Assembly (NCBI GenBank): GCA_020621405.1
Contig: JAHRYN010000002.1
Location: 609,676 to 673,675 of the forward strand
Source of the DNA: Betaproteobacteria bacterium
GTDB taxonomy: Bacteria > Pseudomonadota > Gammaproteobacteria > Burkholderiales > Rhodocyclaceae
Length of the DNA stretch: 64,000 bases
Direction: 5' to 3'
Below the pieces are notes generated by a model. The model ran no database searches, was not told the DNA's origin, and saw only the letters and a program-made list of their open reading frames with translations. Every line of letters starts with the position of its first letter. Positions within the stretch are counted from its first letter, which is position 1. Shown piece by piece: positions 35,850-43,798 of the stretch. The position numbers and the translations under genes were made by a program.

Positions 35850-37451
35850 GTGACCCCTCCCGCCCCCGTGCCCGCCCGCCCCGCTGCGGCCCGCATCCTC
35901 ACCGTACTGCTGTTCGCGCTGATCGCGCTGTACATCGCACTCACCTTCGGCCAGCACGGCATCAGCAACGACGAGGAGGTGCAGCACGTCTACGGCCGGC
36001 TGCTGCTCGACTACTACGGTTCCGGGCTGACCGACCTGTCCGCCTTCCAGTACAAGAACCTGTATCTGTACGGCGGGTTGTTCGACCTGATCGCGGCAGC
36101 CGGCGAACGGCTGCTGCCGGCGATGAATGTCTGGGACATGCGCCACCTGCTGTCGGCGCTGTTCGGGCTGGCCGGCATGGTGGCGGTGCACCGGCTGGCG
36201 CGCCTGCTGCTCGACGAATGGGCCGCCTGCCTCGCGGTACTGCTGCTGATGCTGACCGGCGCCTGGAGCGGCGCGCTGTTCACGCATACCAAGGACATTC
36301 CGTTCGCCGCCAGCATGGCCTGGGCGACCTGGTACATCACGCTGGTCGCGCGGCAGCTGCCGGCACCGCCGCTGGCCACCGTGCTCAAGCTGGGCGCGGC
36401 CATCGGCTGCGCCTTCGGCCTGCGTGTCGGCGCGGTGTTCTCGGTGATGGTGCTCGGCCTGACCGTGCTGGCGATCAGCACCACGGCGACTGGCGACTGG
36501 CGCGCGAAGGCAGCCCACCTGCTGCGTTCGCTGCGTGCGCTGCTGCCGGCAGTGCCGGTCGCTCTGGCGCTGATGGCGCTGTTCTGGCCATGGTCGGTGC
36601 AGGCGCCGGGCAATCTGTTCAAGGCGCTGACCACCTTCTCGCATTTCACCTTCCAGCTGTACACCGTGCTCGATGGCGAAGTCATGAAGATCGGCGACGT
36701 GCCGCGCAGCTATCTGCCGGTCTATCTGGCGGTGCGCATGCCCGAACTGACGCTGGCCGGCCTGGCGCTCGCCCTGCCGGCCGCCATCGGGTCGCTGCGG
36801 CACCGATCGGACGCCTGGCGGCGCTGGCTGCCGGTCGCGCTGGCCGCCGCACTGCCCGTTCTGCTGGCGCTGGCAACCCGGCCCTCGCTGTACAACGGCA
36901 TCCGTCACTTCACCTTCCTGCTGCCGCCGCTGGCGGTGATCGCGGCCGGCGGCCTGCACGCCGGCTGGCAGGTGGTGCGCCAGCGGCGCATCCGGGCGCT
37001 CTGCTTCGCCGCCCTGTGCCTGCTCGGCGCCGTGGCGCCCCTGGCTGCGATGGCACGGCTGGCGCCCTATCACTATCTGAACTACAACCTGCTCGGCGGC
37101 GGCTTCGCCGGTGCGGCGGCCGGTCGCTGGGAAACCGACTACTGGTCGGACGCCGTACGCGAAGCGACCGGCCAGCTGAACGCCTACATCGCACCCGAAG
37201 CGCATCCGGCCGAACCCTGGCAGGTCGCGGTCTGCGCCGAATCGGTGCAGGCCGGTGCCTGGCTCGGCCCCGACTTCGTCGTCACCCGCGACTGGGTGCG
37301 CGCCGATTTCTTCATATCGACCACGCACATGGGCTGCGACGAGGTGCTGCGCGGCAAGGTCATCGGACAGGTGACACGCGCCGGCAGCGCGCTGGCCATC
37401 GTAAAGGACCGGCGCGCGGTACCGCCGGAACAGCGCAGACCCTTGCGCTAG
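35850..37451 (+). CDS. Membrane glycosyltransferase, GT39/PMT-like (ArnT/FlmK-type)
   Basis: A 533-residue protein with about 11-12 helices and a first periplasmic loop carrying acidic residues (SNDEEVQHVYG), as in GT-C enzymes of the GT39/ArnT class. It would move a sugar from a polyprenyl-phosphate donor to an acceptor in the periplasm. The last 100 residues form a soluble periplasmic domain. Start: GTG at 35850; the upstream frame is not homologous. It follows the deacetylase by 82 bp. Confidence 0.82.
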   Translation: MTPPAPVPARPAAARILTVLLFALIALYIALTFGQHGISNDEEVQHVYGRLLLDYYGSGLTDLSAFQYKNLYLYGGLFDLIAAAGERLLPAMNVWDMRHLLSALFGLAGMVAVHRLARLLLDEWAACLAVLLLMLTGAWSGALFTHTKDIPFAASMAWATWYITLVARQLPAPPLATVLKLGAAIGCAFGLRVGAVFSVMVLGLTVLAISTTATGDWRAKAAHLLRSLRALLPAVPVALALMALFWPWSVQAPGNLFKALTTFSHFTFQLYTVLDGEVMKIGDVPRSYLPVYLAVRMPELTLAGLALALPAAIGSLRHRSDAWRRWLPVALAAALPVLLALATRPSLYNGIRHFTFLLPPLAVIAAGGLHAGWQVVRQRRIRALCFAALCLLGAVAPLAAMARLAPYHYLNYNLLGGGFAGAAAGRWETDYWSDAVREATGQLNAYIAPEAHPAEPWQVAVCAESVQAGAWLGPDFVVTRDWVRADFFISTTHMGCDEVLRGKVIGQVTRAGSALAIVKDRRAVPPEQRRPLR

Positions 37452-37480
37452 ACTCGACCACCTTCCCGGATGCTGCCCAC

Positions 37481-39172
37481 ATGAGCGCCACCGCTCCGCC
37501 GATTGCCCGCCATTTCCGCCAGATACTGATCTGGCCGCTGCGCCTGATGCCGCTGCGCAGCGGCGACCAGATCCAGCGCCATCCGGAAGCGCTGGCTGCG
37601 ATCAGGGAAAACAATCCGTGGCGCGAGCAGCGCGACGAATTCACCGGCTCGCCGGCCGACTTCCACGAACGCCACTACCGCGAATTCGTCACCTTCCTGC
37701 CGCACGTGCAGCGCTTTCTTTACGGACAGGGCCGTTCAAGTTCGAGCCAGCGCGGCTATGGCGAGTCGCCGATCCGCGTGTTCCGGCGGCACGACATCGC
37801 CCGCGTCCGCCTGGGCTGTGAGGACGGCACGGTGCTGGACCTGCAGGTGCAGCACATCGACCTGTACTTCTTCTATGACGTCGACGTGGTCATCCTGGCG
37901 ATGGAGGTGCATGCCGACGACCTGCCGCTGCCGCGCGTGCAGGAACTGATGTTCCGCTTCGGCCGCGCCTTCCCGGCCAAGTGGCGCGAGGACGGCCGCG
38001 CGGCGCAGTGCATGGCCAGCGTGCAGTGGATAGGCCATGACGGCTCGGTACTGGCCGAATCGGACTATGCCGACCGCGACGCCTACCTGCGTCACGCCTG
38101 GGAGCACCGGGCGTCGCGCATCGGACGGCACTGGGAATACCTGCTGCATCCCATGGTGCCGCACCATTCGGAGGCGGTCGGCAGCATCCGCTACCGCCAG
38201 CTCGAGTACCACCGGTTGCCGAAGATGACCTTCCTGTCCTTCGACGACCCGTTCGCGCTGTCGCGCGAGGACTTCATCCGGCTCGGCCAGGCGACACAAC
38301 CGGACAACGGCCAGCCCTTGCCCTATTCGGACGAGGTGATGGCCGAGTTCGAGCGTGCCTCCTGCTATGACCGCTTCTGGGGCCCGTCCCGGCGCAGCGA
38401 CAACGCCAGCACCCGCGTCGTGTGCACCGGTCCGTCGATGGTGATGGTGGGCCGGCACGGGCTCAGCGGTTATTCCGACCTGCAGAACGGCCTGCTGGCG
38501 GAATTCCGCCACCAATACTTCCTGATCGGCCTGATCGCGCACTTCCACCGCGCATCGCTGCTGATGATGATGGACCGGCTGGTGGTGGCGGTCAGCCTGC
38601 TCGACGCCGACGACGTCGATTCGCGCCGCCGCTTCAAGCGCGGCATCCGCCAGACGATGGAAATCTTCCTGCGCTTCAACCACCGCTACTGGTTCGGTGA
38701 AGTGTCGAAGCAGTCGATGGCCAAGGACCTGTTCGACATGTGGAGCCGCAATCTCGGCAACGAGACGCTGTACAACGAACTGCGCGCCGAAGTGCTGGAC
38801 ATGGACAACTACCTCGAAGCCGACGACAGCCGGCGCCAGAACGAAACGCTGCTGCGACTGACCGTGGTGACCATCTTCGGCCTGATCGGCACCATCGTCA
38901 CCGGCTTCCTCGGCATGAACATCTTCGACGGCCCGCCGGCCACGCTGGCTGGCAAGATCGGCTCGGTGCTGGCAGTCGCCGCGCCAACCCTGCTGGTCAC
39001 CTTCTACACGCTGAAGAAATCGAGTGCCCTGTCCGAATTCTTCGACGCGGTATCGGACGACACGCTGACCCGGCGCCAGAAGCTCAAGGCCTTCGCCCGC
39101 ATCTGGCGCCGCCGGCCCGGCGGCCTGCGCCGGCGGGACGATACCCATGGCAACCTGCGCAGCCGTGGCTGA
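37481..39172 (+). CDS. Divergent CorA-like membrane protein
   Basis: A 563-residue protein with a long cytoplasmic domain (1-460) and two C-terminal helices (about 470-520). The signature FLGMNIFDG at the end of the first helix contains the GMN motif of CorA metal channels, but the rest is far from standard CorA and much longer (CorA is about 320 residues). TM2 is followed by a basic tail. The frame upstream of 37481 is open but overlaps the previous gene and is not used. Metal transport is plausible. Confidence 0.75.
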   Translation: MSATAPPIARHFRQILIWPLRLMPLRSGDQIQRHPEALAAIRENNPWREQRDEFTGSPADFHERHYREFVTFLPHVQRFLYGQGRSSSSQRGYGESPIRVFRRHDIARVRLGCEDGTVLDLQVQHIDLYFFYDVDVVILAMEVHADDLPLPRVQELMFRFGRAFPAKWREDGRAAQCMASVQWIGHDGSVLAESDYADRDAYLRHAWEHRASRIGRHWEYLLHPMVPHHSEAVGSIRYRQLEYHRLPKMTFLSFDDPFALSREDFIRLGQATQPDNGQPLPYSDEVMAEFERASCYDRFWGPSRRSDNASTRVVCTGPSMVMVGRHGLSGYSDLQNGLLAEFRHQYFLIGLIAHFHRASLLMMMDRLVVAVSLLDADDVDSRRRFKRGIRQTMEIFLRFNHRYWFGEVSKQSMAKDLFDMWSRNLGNETLYNELRAEVLDMDNYLEADDSRRQNETLLRLTVVTIFGLIGTIVTGFLGMNIFDGPPATLAGKIGSVLAVAAPTLLVTFYTLKKSSALSEFFDAVSDDTLTRRQKLKAFARIWRRRPGGLRRRDDTHGNLRSRG

Positions 39173-39260
39173 CGCAGTGATGTCGGAAAAACTTACATAA
39201 GCACCGTGCCGGACTTCAGCCCCTGCAGGCAAACCGCGGCTGCACGCCATGAAGAAAAAA

Positions 39261-39276
39261 TGGCACTTTTATTGCT
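39261..39276 (+). promoter_or_regulatory. Sigma-54 (RpoN) -24/-12 promoter match
   Basis: TGGCACTTTTATTGCT fits the RpoN consensus TGGCAC-N5-TTGCW with GG and GC exactly ten bases apart. A start about 12 bases downstream would give a leader of roughly 25 bases to the PEP-CTERM gene at 39313, which also has a GAGGT ribosome site at 39304-39308. PEP-CTERM genes are known to be controlled by the PrsK/PrsR system and RpoN in related bacteria. Confidence 0.7.
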
Positions 39277-39312
39277 AGATTGTTGCGCCAGCACAATTTA
39301 TCGAGGTATGAC

Positions 39313-39981
39313 ATGAAAACGCTCCTTCTTGCAGCAGCCAGCGCCTTCGGCCTGATGACCCTGCCAGCCGCCGCCGCGGTCGAAACAGTCAATTTCACCG
39401 AGTACTCGCTGAGCTACGAAAACTCGAGCGCACTGGGCGGACTTGCATTCAACTCCGGTGGCAGCGGCGGTTCGCTCGGATTCGGCTGGAACATCCCGGA
39501 CACGGTCGAGGCATCGGATGCCACGCTCACCTTCACGCTGCCTTCGTTCACCCTCACGGCCGCGCCGGGCTACCTGCTGGGCGGCTCGCTCAGCGGATTC
39601 TTCGGCAACCTGTCGTTCGCCGAAGGCTTCGGCGGCACAAGCAGCGCCTCGATCGCTGGCAGCGTGTCCATTGATGGTGGCGCCGCCATGGCGGTCGGCG
39701 GTGCGCTCAACCGCACGCTGATCACCAACAAGCCGGCCATCCGGACCGGTTACTACGGTCTGAGCGGCAGCCTGCCCTACGGCACCTTCTCGACCCTGTC
39801 GGTCAGCGGCCTGACACTGACGCTGAGTGCCAACGAGGCCGCTTCGGTCTACAGCGCGAACCAGGGCAAGCTCGAAGTCGGTTTCTTCGCGATTCCGGTG
39901 CCGGAACCCGAAAGCTACGCGATGCTGCTGGCCGGTCTCGGCGTGGTGTCGATGATCGCGCGCCGTCGCCTGTCGCGCTGA
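39313..39981 (+). CDS. PEP-CTERM sorting-domain exported protein
   Basis: A 222-residue secreted protein. Signal peptide about 1-21 (LLLAAASAFGLMTLPAAAA), a low-complexity Gly/Ser/Thr-rich beta body, and the PEP-CTERM tail: PEPESYAMLLAGLG, a hydrophobic helix and RRRLSR. Exosortase is expected to cut after the PEP motif and the protein to go to the surface or the extracellular matrix. Exosortase genes are not in this window. The sigma-54 site upstream suggests regulated expression. A second PEP-CTERM gene follows. Confidence 0.92.
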   Translation: MKTLLLAAASAFGLMTLPAAAAVETVNFTEYSLSYENSSALGGLAFNSGGSGGSLGFGWNIPDTVEASDATLTFTLPSFTLTAAPGYLLGGSLSGFFGNLSFAEGFGGTSSASIAGSVSIDGGAAMAVGGALNRTLITNKPAIRTGYYGLSGSLPYGTFSTLSVSGLTLTLSANEAASVYSANQGKLEVGFFAIPVPEPESYAMLLAGLGVVSMIARRRLSR

Positions 39982-40059
39982 CGGAGCAGATTTGCACAAT
40001 CGCAGCGCGGAAACATGGTCCCTATCAACAATTTCAGTCCGCCCCTAGAAAGCATGCGC

Positions 40060-40683
40060 ATGACATTGCGTTACGTTACTGCCGCACTCGCACTCGGCCT
40101 CGTAGGCTTGTCTGGGACGGCATCCGCAGCCACGGTTTTTTCGGACAATTTTGAAGACGGGGATGTTTCGGACTGGAGCGTTTCCAGAAGTGTCAACATT
40201 TCGCTACCGGTACTCGCGATTCGGACCGATTCGGTGCATGCGGGAACGTCTGCACTGTGGACATACTTCGACGCCCCGAATGGCGGGACCGGAGCAGGCT
40301 ACGTACGCGCATCGCACGATTTCACGGCAATAGCGGGCGCTACCAACTTCATGTTGGAACTGTGGGCCCGCAGCTCACCCTGCCAAGGCTGCACCATGTA
40401 TTTTGACGTGCTGGTCGACGGTCAGCAGCTCGCCCATGACGGAAGTGCTCAATCCAATTTCACCGAACGGACGTTTTCACTGGGTACTCTGGCTACTGGT
40501 ACGCACACATTGACTCTGGGCATGTACACCGATGCGGCGAGCAGTGGCCGGTTCAACGCAACGTTTGACGATGTCGTCATTTCCGCGAACATCGCCGCAG
40601 TGCCGGAACCCGAAAGCTACGCGATGCTGCTGGCCGGTCTCGGTCTGGTGTCGATGATCGCGCGCCGCCGTCTGTCGCGCTGA
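40060..40683 (+). CDS. PEP-CTERM sorting-domain exported protein, second copy type
   Basis: A 207-residue exported protein. Signal peptide about 1-23 ending GTASA, then a concanavalin/jellyroll-like beta body (FSDNFEDGDVSDW, FNATFDDVVIS) with a Cys pair CQGC, and a PEP-CTERM tail nearly identical to the neighbour's. AGAAAG at 40047-40052 favours the ATG at 40060; ATGs at 40054 and 40015 are possible. Codon use in the body is less GC-rich than in neighbouring genes. No terminator is seen between the two genes. Confidence 0.88.
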   Translation: MTLRYVTAALALGLVGLSGTASAATVFSDNFEDGDVSDWSVSRSVNISLPVLAIRTDSVHAGTSALWTYFDAPNGGTGAGYVRASHDFTAIAGATNFMLELWARSSPCQGCTMYFDVLVDGQQLAHDGSAQSNFTERTFSLGTLATGTHTLTLGMYTDAASSGRFNATFDDVVISANIAAVPEPESYAMLLAGLGLVSMIARRRLSR

Positions 40684-40717
40684 ACACCCACGTCCGCCTG
40701 ACGCGGACAGGCTTCTG

Positions 40718-40749
40718 AAAGGACCGGCATGACCGGTCCTTTTTCTTTT
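40718..40749 (+). terminator. Rho-independent terminator after the PEP-CTERM genes
   Basis: A perfect 10-bp stem (AAAGGACCGG / CCGGTCCTTT) with loop CATGA, followed by a T-rich run TTTTCTTTT. A second short hairpin (GTCCGC / GCGGAC, 40692-40708) lies just before it. Confidence 0.9.
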
Positions 40750-40861
40750 CGGCGCCGTTTTCAGTGACGTCACCCGCTGCCGGACCACGCATCCGGCGCG
40801 CTTGCGGCTGTCATGAAAACTTCATCTTTTCCCCGCTCAGACCACTTCGATCGCTGCCGAT

Positions 40862-41560
40862 ATGGGCGTATCGAAATACCGGAACACGAGCGTGGCCACT
40901 CCTCCCTCACTTTTCATAGCGGGCGCGTCCTCGCGCGAGGGCATCACGGTGATCGGCAGCGTCGCCGGCGAGATCGCGAGCATTTCGGAAGCGGTGGAAC
41001 AGGCGGGAACAAGCATGGACCGGCTCGTGTCGGCTGCGCGCGACATCGACCGCATCGTCGTGGTGATCGGCGAGGTCGCAGACCAGACCAACCTGCTGGC
41101 GCTGAATGCGGCCATCTAGGCGGCCCGCGCCGGCGAGCACGGTCGCGGCTTCGCGGTCGTCGCCGACGAAGTGCGCAGGCTGGCCGAGCGTACGACCGCG
41201 TCCACCCGCCAGATCACCGAACTGGTGGCCCGCATCCGGTCGCTAGGCGAAGATGCCACTGATGCGATGTCGGCAACGACCGAACGCACGAGGCGCGGCG
41301 TCGGTTTCAGCCGCGGCGCGGCTGACGTGATGACCCGCATCGAAGGTTCCGCGCAGGAATCCCTGCTGGCCATGCAGGTCATCAATACCGAACTGGTGCA
41401 GCAGGGCAGCAGTGCCAGCCACGTCGTCGAGCGCATCCAGGCCATGTCCAGCCTGGCCCGTTCGAACGCCGACACCGTCACCACCCTGACCCGCGAGGCG
41501 TCCGCGCTGTCGTGCCTGGCGGACGAACTGCAGGCGACTGCCACGCAGTTCCGGGTCTAG
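40862..41560 (+). pseudogene. Methyl-accepting chemotaxis protein, signalling domain remnant with in-frame TAG
   Basis: The frame encodes about 230 residues of an MCP signalling hairpin but has no sensor, HAMP or membrane helices. A TAG at 41117-41119 replaces the near-invariant Glu in NLLALNAAI(E)AARAGEHG. The reading frame continues with [18 protein letters not shown] and the return helix. Both the missing N-terminus and the stop mark it as a decayed gene. The GAG-to-TAG change is a single base, so a sequencing error at that position cannot be excluded, but it would not restore the missing part. Confidence 0.8.
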
Positions 41561-41593
41561 GAATGTTGACATCAAATTGCGGGCCTGCGATTC

Positions 41594-41624
41594 AATGTCA
41601 CCAGACTCCAGGTCTGGTGACATT
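41594..41624. repeat. 13-bp perfect inverted repeat between convergent genes
   Basis: AATGTCACCAGAC and GTCTGGTGACATT flank a five-base loop. It lies between the chemoreceptor remnant and the end of the RNB-family gene, a few bases beyond the RNB stop. No T-run is present on either side, so termination would be atypical. It may be an mRNA 3'-end hairpin or a small repeat element. Confidence 0.7.
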
Positions 41625-41630
41625 GGTCTT

Positions 41631-43646
41631 TCAGTCCGCCTCGCCACTCTCCGGCGGCGCCACCGGCATCTCGGGCAGCGGTGCCTCGGCCGCCGGCGGT
41701 GCATCGGGCGGCAGTTCGGCCTCGGCGATCTCTTCGTCCAGTTCCTCGTCCGACACCGCGGCAGCGCCGGTCAGCGCCGCCAGATCGCCGACATAACGGG
41801 CACGGGCGTCGTTGTCGAGCAGGCTGATGTGTTCGATCTCGACCTCGACGCGGGTGCGCGGATCGTGCGGCGTCAGGCTGGGGCAGCGCAGCACCAACGG
41901 AATGTTCTCCAGTCGCACCAGCGACTCGCGCAGCACGATGGCGGGCCACACCGTGTTGCCGTCCTGCGCCTGCTGACGCAACCAGCGCAGGCACCAGTAG
42001 CGCTCCATGCCGCGCTGGAAGTCGGCGTAGGCCGCGTACACCAGCTCGAAGTCGCGCAGCGCCGACAGCAGTGCCTCGGACTTGGGCGGGAACACCGGTG
42101 GCTCGCTGCGCAGCAGCGAAATCATCTGCCACTGGTTCACCAGATCGACGTAGCGGCGCAGCGGCGAGGTCGACCACGCATAGCAGTCGACGCCCAGCCC
42201 CTCGTGCGGCGCGGCCACCGTGGTCATGCGCACCTTGCCGGCGCCCTGCGCACGGTACAGCGCAGGTATGCCGGCGTCGCGCAGATCGCTGCCCCAGGTG
42301 TTGTTGGCGACGATCATCAACTCGGCCACCAGCTTGTCGAGCGGACTGCCACGCGCGCGGCGCTGAATGTCCACTCGCCCTTCGCCGTCTTCGGTCGTGG
42401 CCGCCCAGTCGACGTAGAAGTTGAAGTCCATCTGCCCGGAATTGGCCGACGGCTTGCCCCGCCCCGCTTCCAGCACTTCGGCCAGACGCCACAGCAGCAG
42501 CAGTTCGTCGCGCCACTCGAATGCCGGCAGATCTCCGCTGGCGATCGTGTCCTCGTTGAACAGCGGTTCGATCTCGTGGTGCCGGAGGTTGGCGGCGACC
42601 GCCACGCGTTCGATGCGGCTCTCCTTCGCGGTGACGCGCAGGTCGGTCTCGACATCGAGATAGAGCGATAGCGCAGGACATTCGCGCCCGGCCAGCAGCG
42701 TGTAGGTCTCGACCGCCTCGTCCGGCAGCATCGTGATCTTGCGACCGGGGAAGTAGACCGTCGACAGCCGGCTGCGCGCGATGTCGCCCAGTGCGGTGCC
42801 CGGCTGTATGCCGAGCGAGGGCGCGGCGATGTGGATGCCGATGCGCCAGCCTCCGCCGTCCTTCGGCTGTACCGAGAAGGCGTCGTCGATTTCGGTCGTG
42901 GTGGCGTCGTCGATCGAGAAGGCACGCACGCCGGCATCCGCAAGTTCGCCGGCCGGCGGCACCTCGTGCGTCGGAAAGTCGGTGCCACGCGGGAAGTATT
43001 CGAACAGGAAGCGGCCGAGGTGATAGTCGTGGCTGGAAGCGAAGGCACCGGCCCGCGCCATCAGCGCCACCACCGACAGGCCGGACGCACTGGCCGCGGC
43101 TTCGACCGCCTTGGTTTCCAGCCGGTTGCGGTCCGGCTTGTACAGTATCTGGGCACAGCAGGCCGCGATTTCCGGCGGCGTGCGCCCGTCCTGCAGTTCG
43201 GCCACCCAGGCATCGACCTGCTGCTGCTGCAGGCGTTTTTTCTCCTGCCCGGCCAGCGCCGCCTTCAGGATGTCCGGCGGCGCCTTGCGGAAACGACCCC
43301 GGCCCTTGCGGTGGAAATACACCGGCGCCGCGTGCAGGCACAGCAGGATGGCCGTCGCCTGCACCGCGTCGGGTACGGCGCCGTGATACTCGCGCGCCAG
43401 CTCCTCGAAGGCGAATTCGTCGTCGCCGCAGACTTCCCACAAGAAGGGTGCATCGAGTTCGGCCGCCTGCGTCTCGGCGCCGGCGATCAGCGCCGAGGCA
43501 TCCGGACTGGCGAAGCGCAGCAACACATTGGCCGCCTTCACCTTGGAACGCTTGCCGCTGGGCAGTTCGACCTGCAGTGACGCGACACTGTCGGCGAGCA
43601 CGGAGCCGGCGCGAAAGTGGCCGTCCTCCTCGAAAAGAACGTTCAT
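41631..43646 (-). CDS. RNB-domain (RNase II/R family) ribonuclease
   Basis: A 671-residue 3'-5' exoribonuclease family protein. The RNB catalytic core starts near 240 with AFSIDDATTTEIDDAFSV, which supplies the metal-binding aspartates, and continues to TSPLRRYVDLVNQ. The N-terminal 200 residues do not show an obvious cold-shock pair, and a weak S1-like segment (EVEIEHISLLDND) is followed by an acidic Pro/Ala/Glu tail. It is therefore not a standard RNase R. The gene is divergent from mgtE (152 bp). Confidence 0.88.
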   Translation of the reverse strand: MNVLFEEDGHFRAGSVLADSVASLQVELPSGKRSKVKAANVLLRFASPDASALIAGAETQAAELDAPFLWEVCGDDEFAFEELAREYHGAVPDAVQATAILLCLHAAPVYFHRKGRGRFRKAPPDILKAALAGQEKKRLQQQQVDAWVAELQDGRTPPEIAACCAQILYKPDRNRLETKAVEAAASASGLSVVALMARAGAFASSHDYHLGRFLFEYFPRGTDFPTHEVPPAGELADAGVRAFSIDDATTTEIDDAFSVQPKDGGGWRIGIHIAAPSLGIQPGTALGDIARSRLSTVYFPGRKITMLPDEAVETYTLLAGRECPALSLYLDVETDLRVTAKESRIERVAVAANLRHHEIEPLFNEDTIASGDLPAFEWRDELLLLWRLAEVLEAGRGKPSANSGQMDFNFYVDWAATTEDGEGRVDIQRRARGSPLDKLVAELMIVANNTWGSDLRDAGIPALYRAQGAGKVRMTTVAAPHEGLGVDCYAWSTSPLRRYVDLVNQWQMISLLRSEPPVFPPKSEALLSALRDFELVYAAYADFQRGMERYWCLRWLRQQAQDGNTVWPAIVLRESLVRLENIPLVLRCPSLTPHDPRTRVEVEIEHISLLDNDARARYVGDLAALTGAAAVSDEELDEEIAEAELPPDAPPAAEAPLPEMPVAPPESGEAD

Positions 43647-43798
43647 GAAGCGGGTACGGGGAAACTTGGCCTGCGATTATCGCGGATAAGCGCCCCCGTC
43701 GTGTCGCATTGCGGCAAAAAGCAGTCGGACCGACACAAGGGACGGCTACAATCGCCTGCCAGCCCGCCGACCGGCGAGCCATCCATCCAGTCAAACCC

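Noticed and set aside
36218-37480. N-terminal extension of the CorA-like frame
   Set aside because: It overlaps the GT39 gene completely in another frame and has no membrane or domain pattern; the ATG at 37481 is the natural start.
41100-41130. TAG in the chemoreceptor frame as programmed read-through
   Set aside because: No stimulating structure or special context is visible and the sensor part of the gene is missing, so decay is the simpler explanation.
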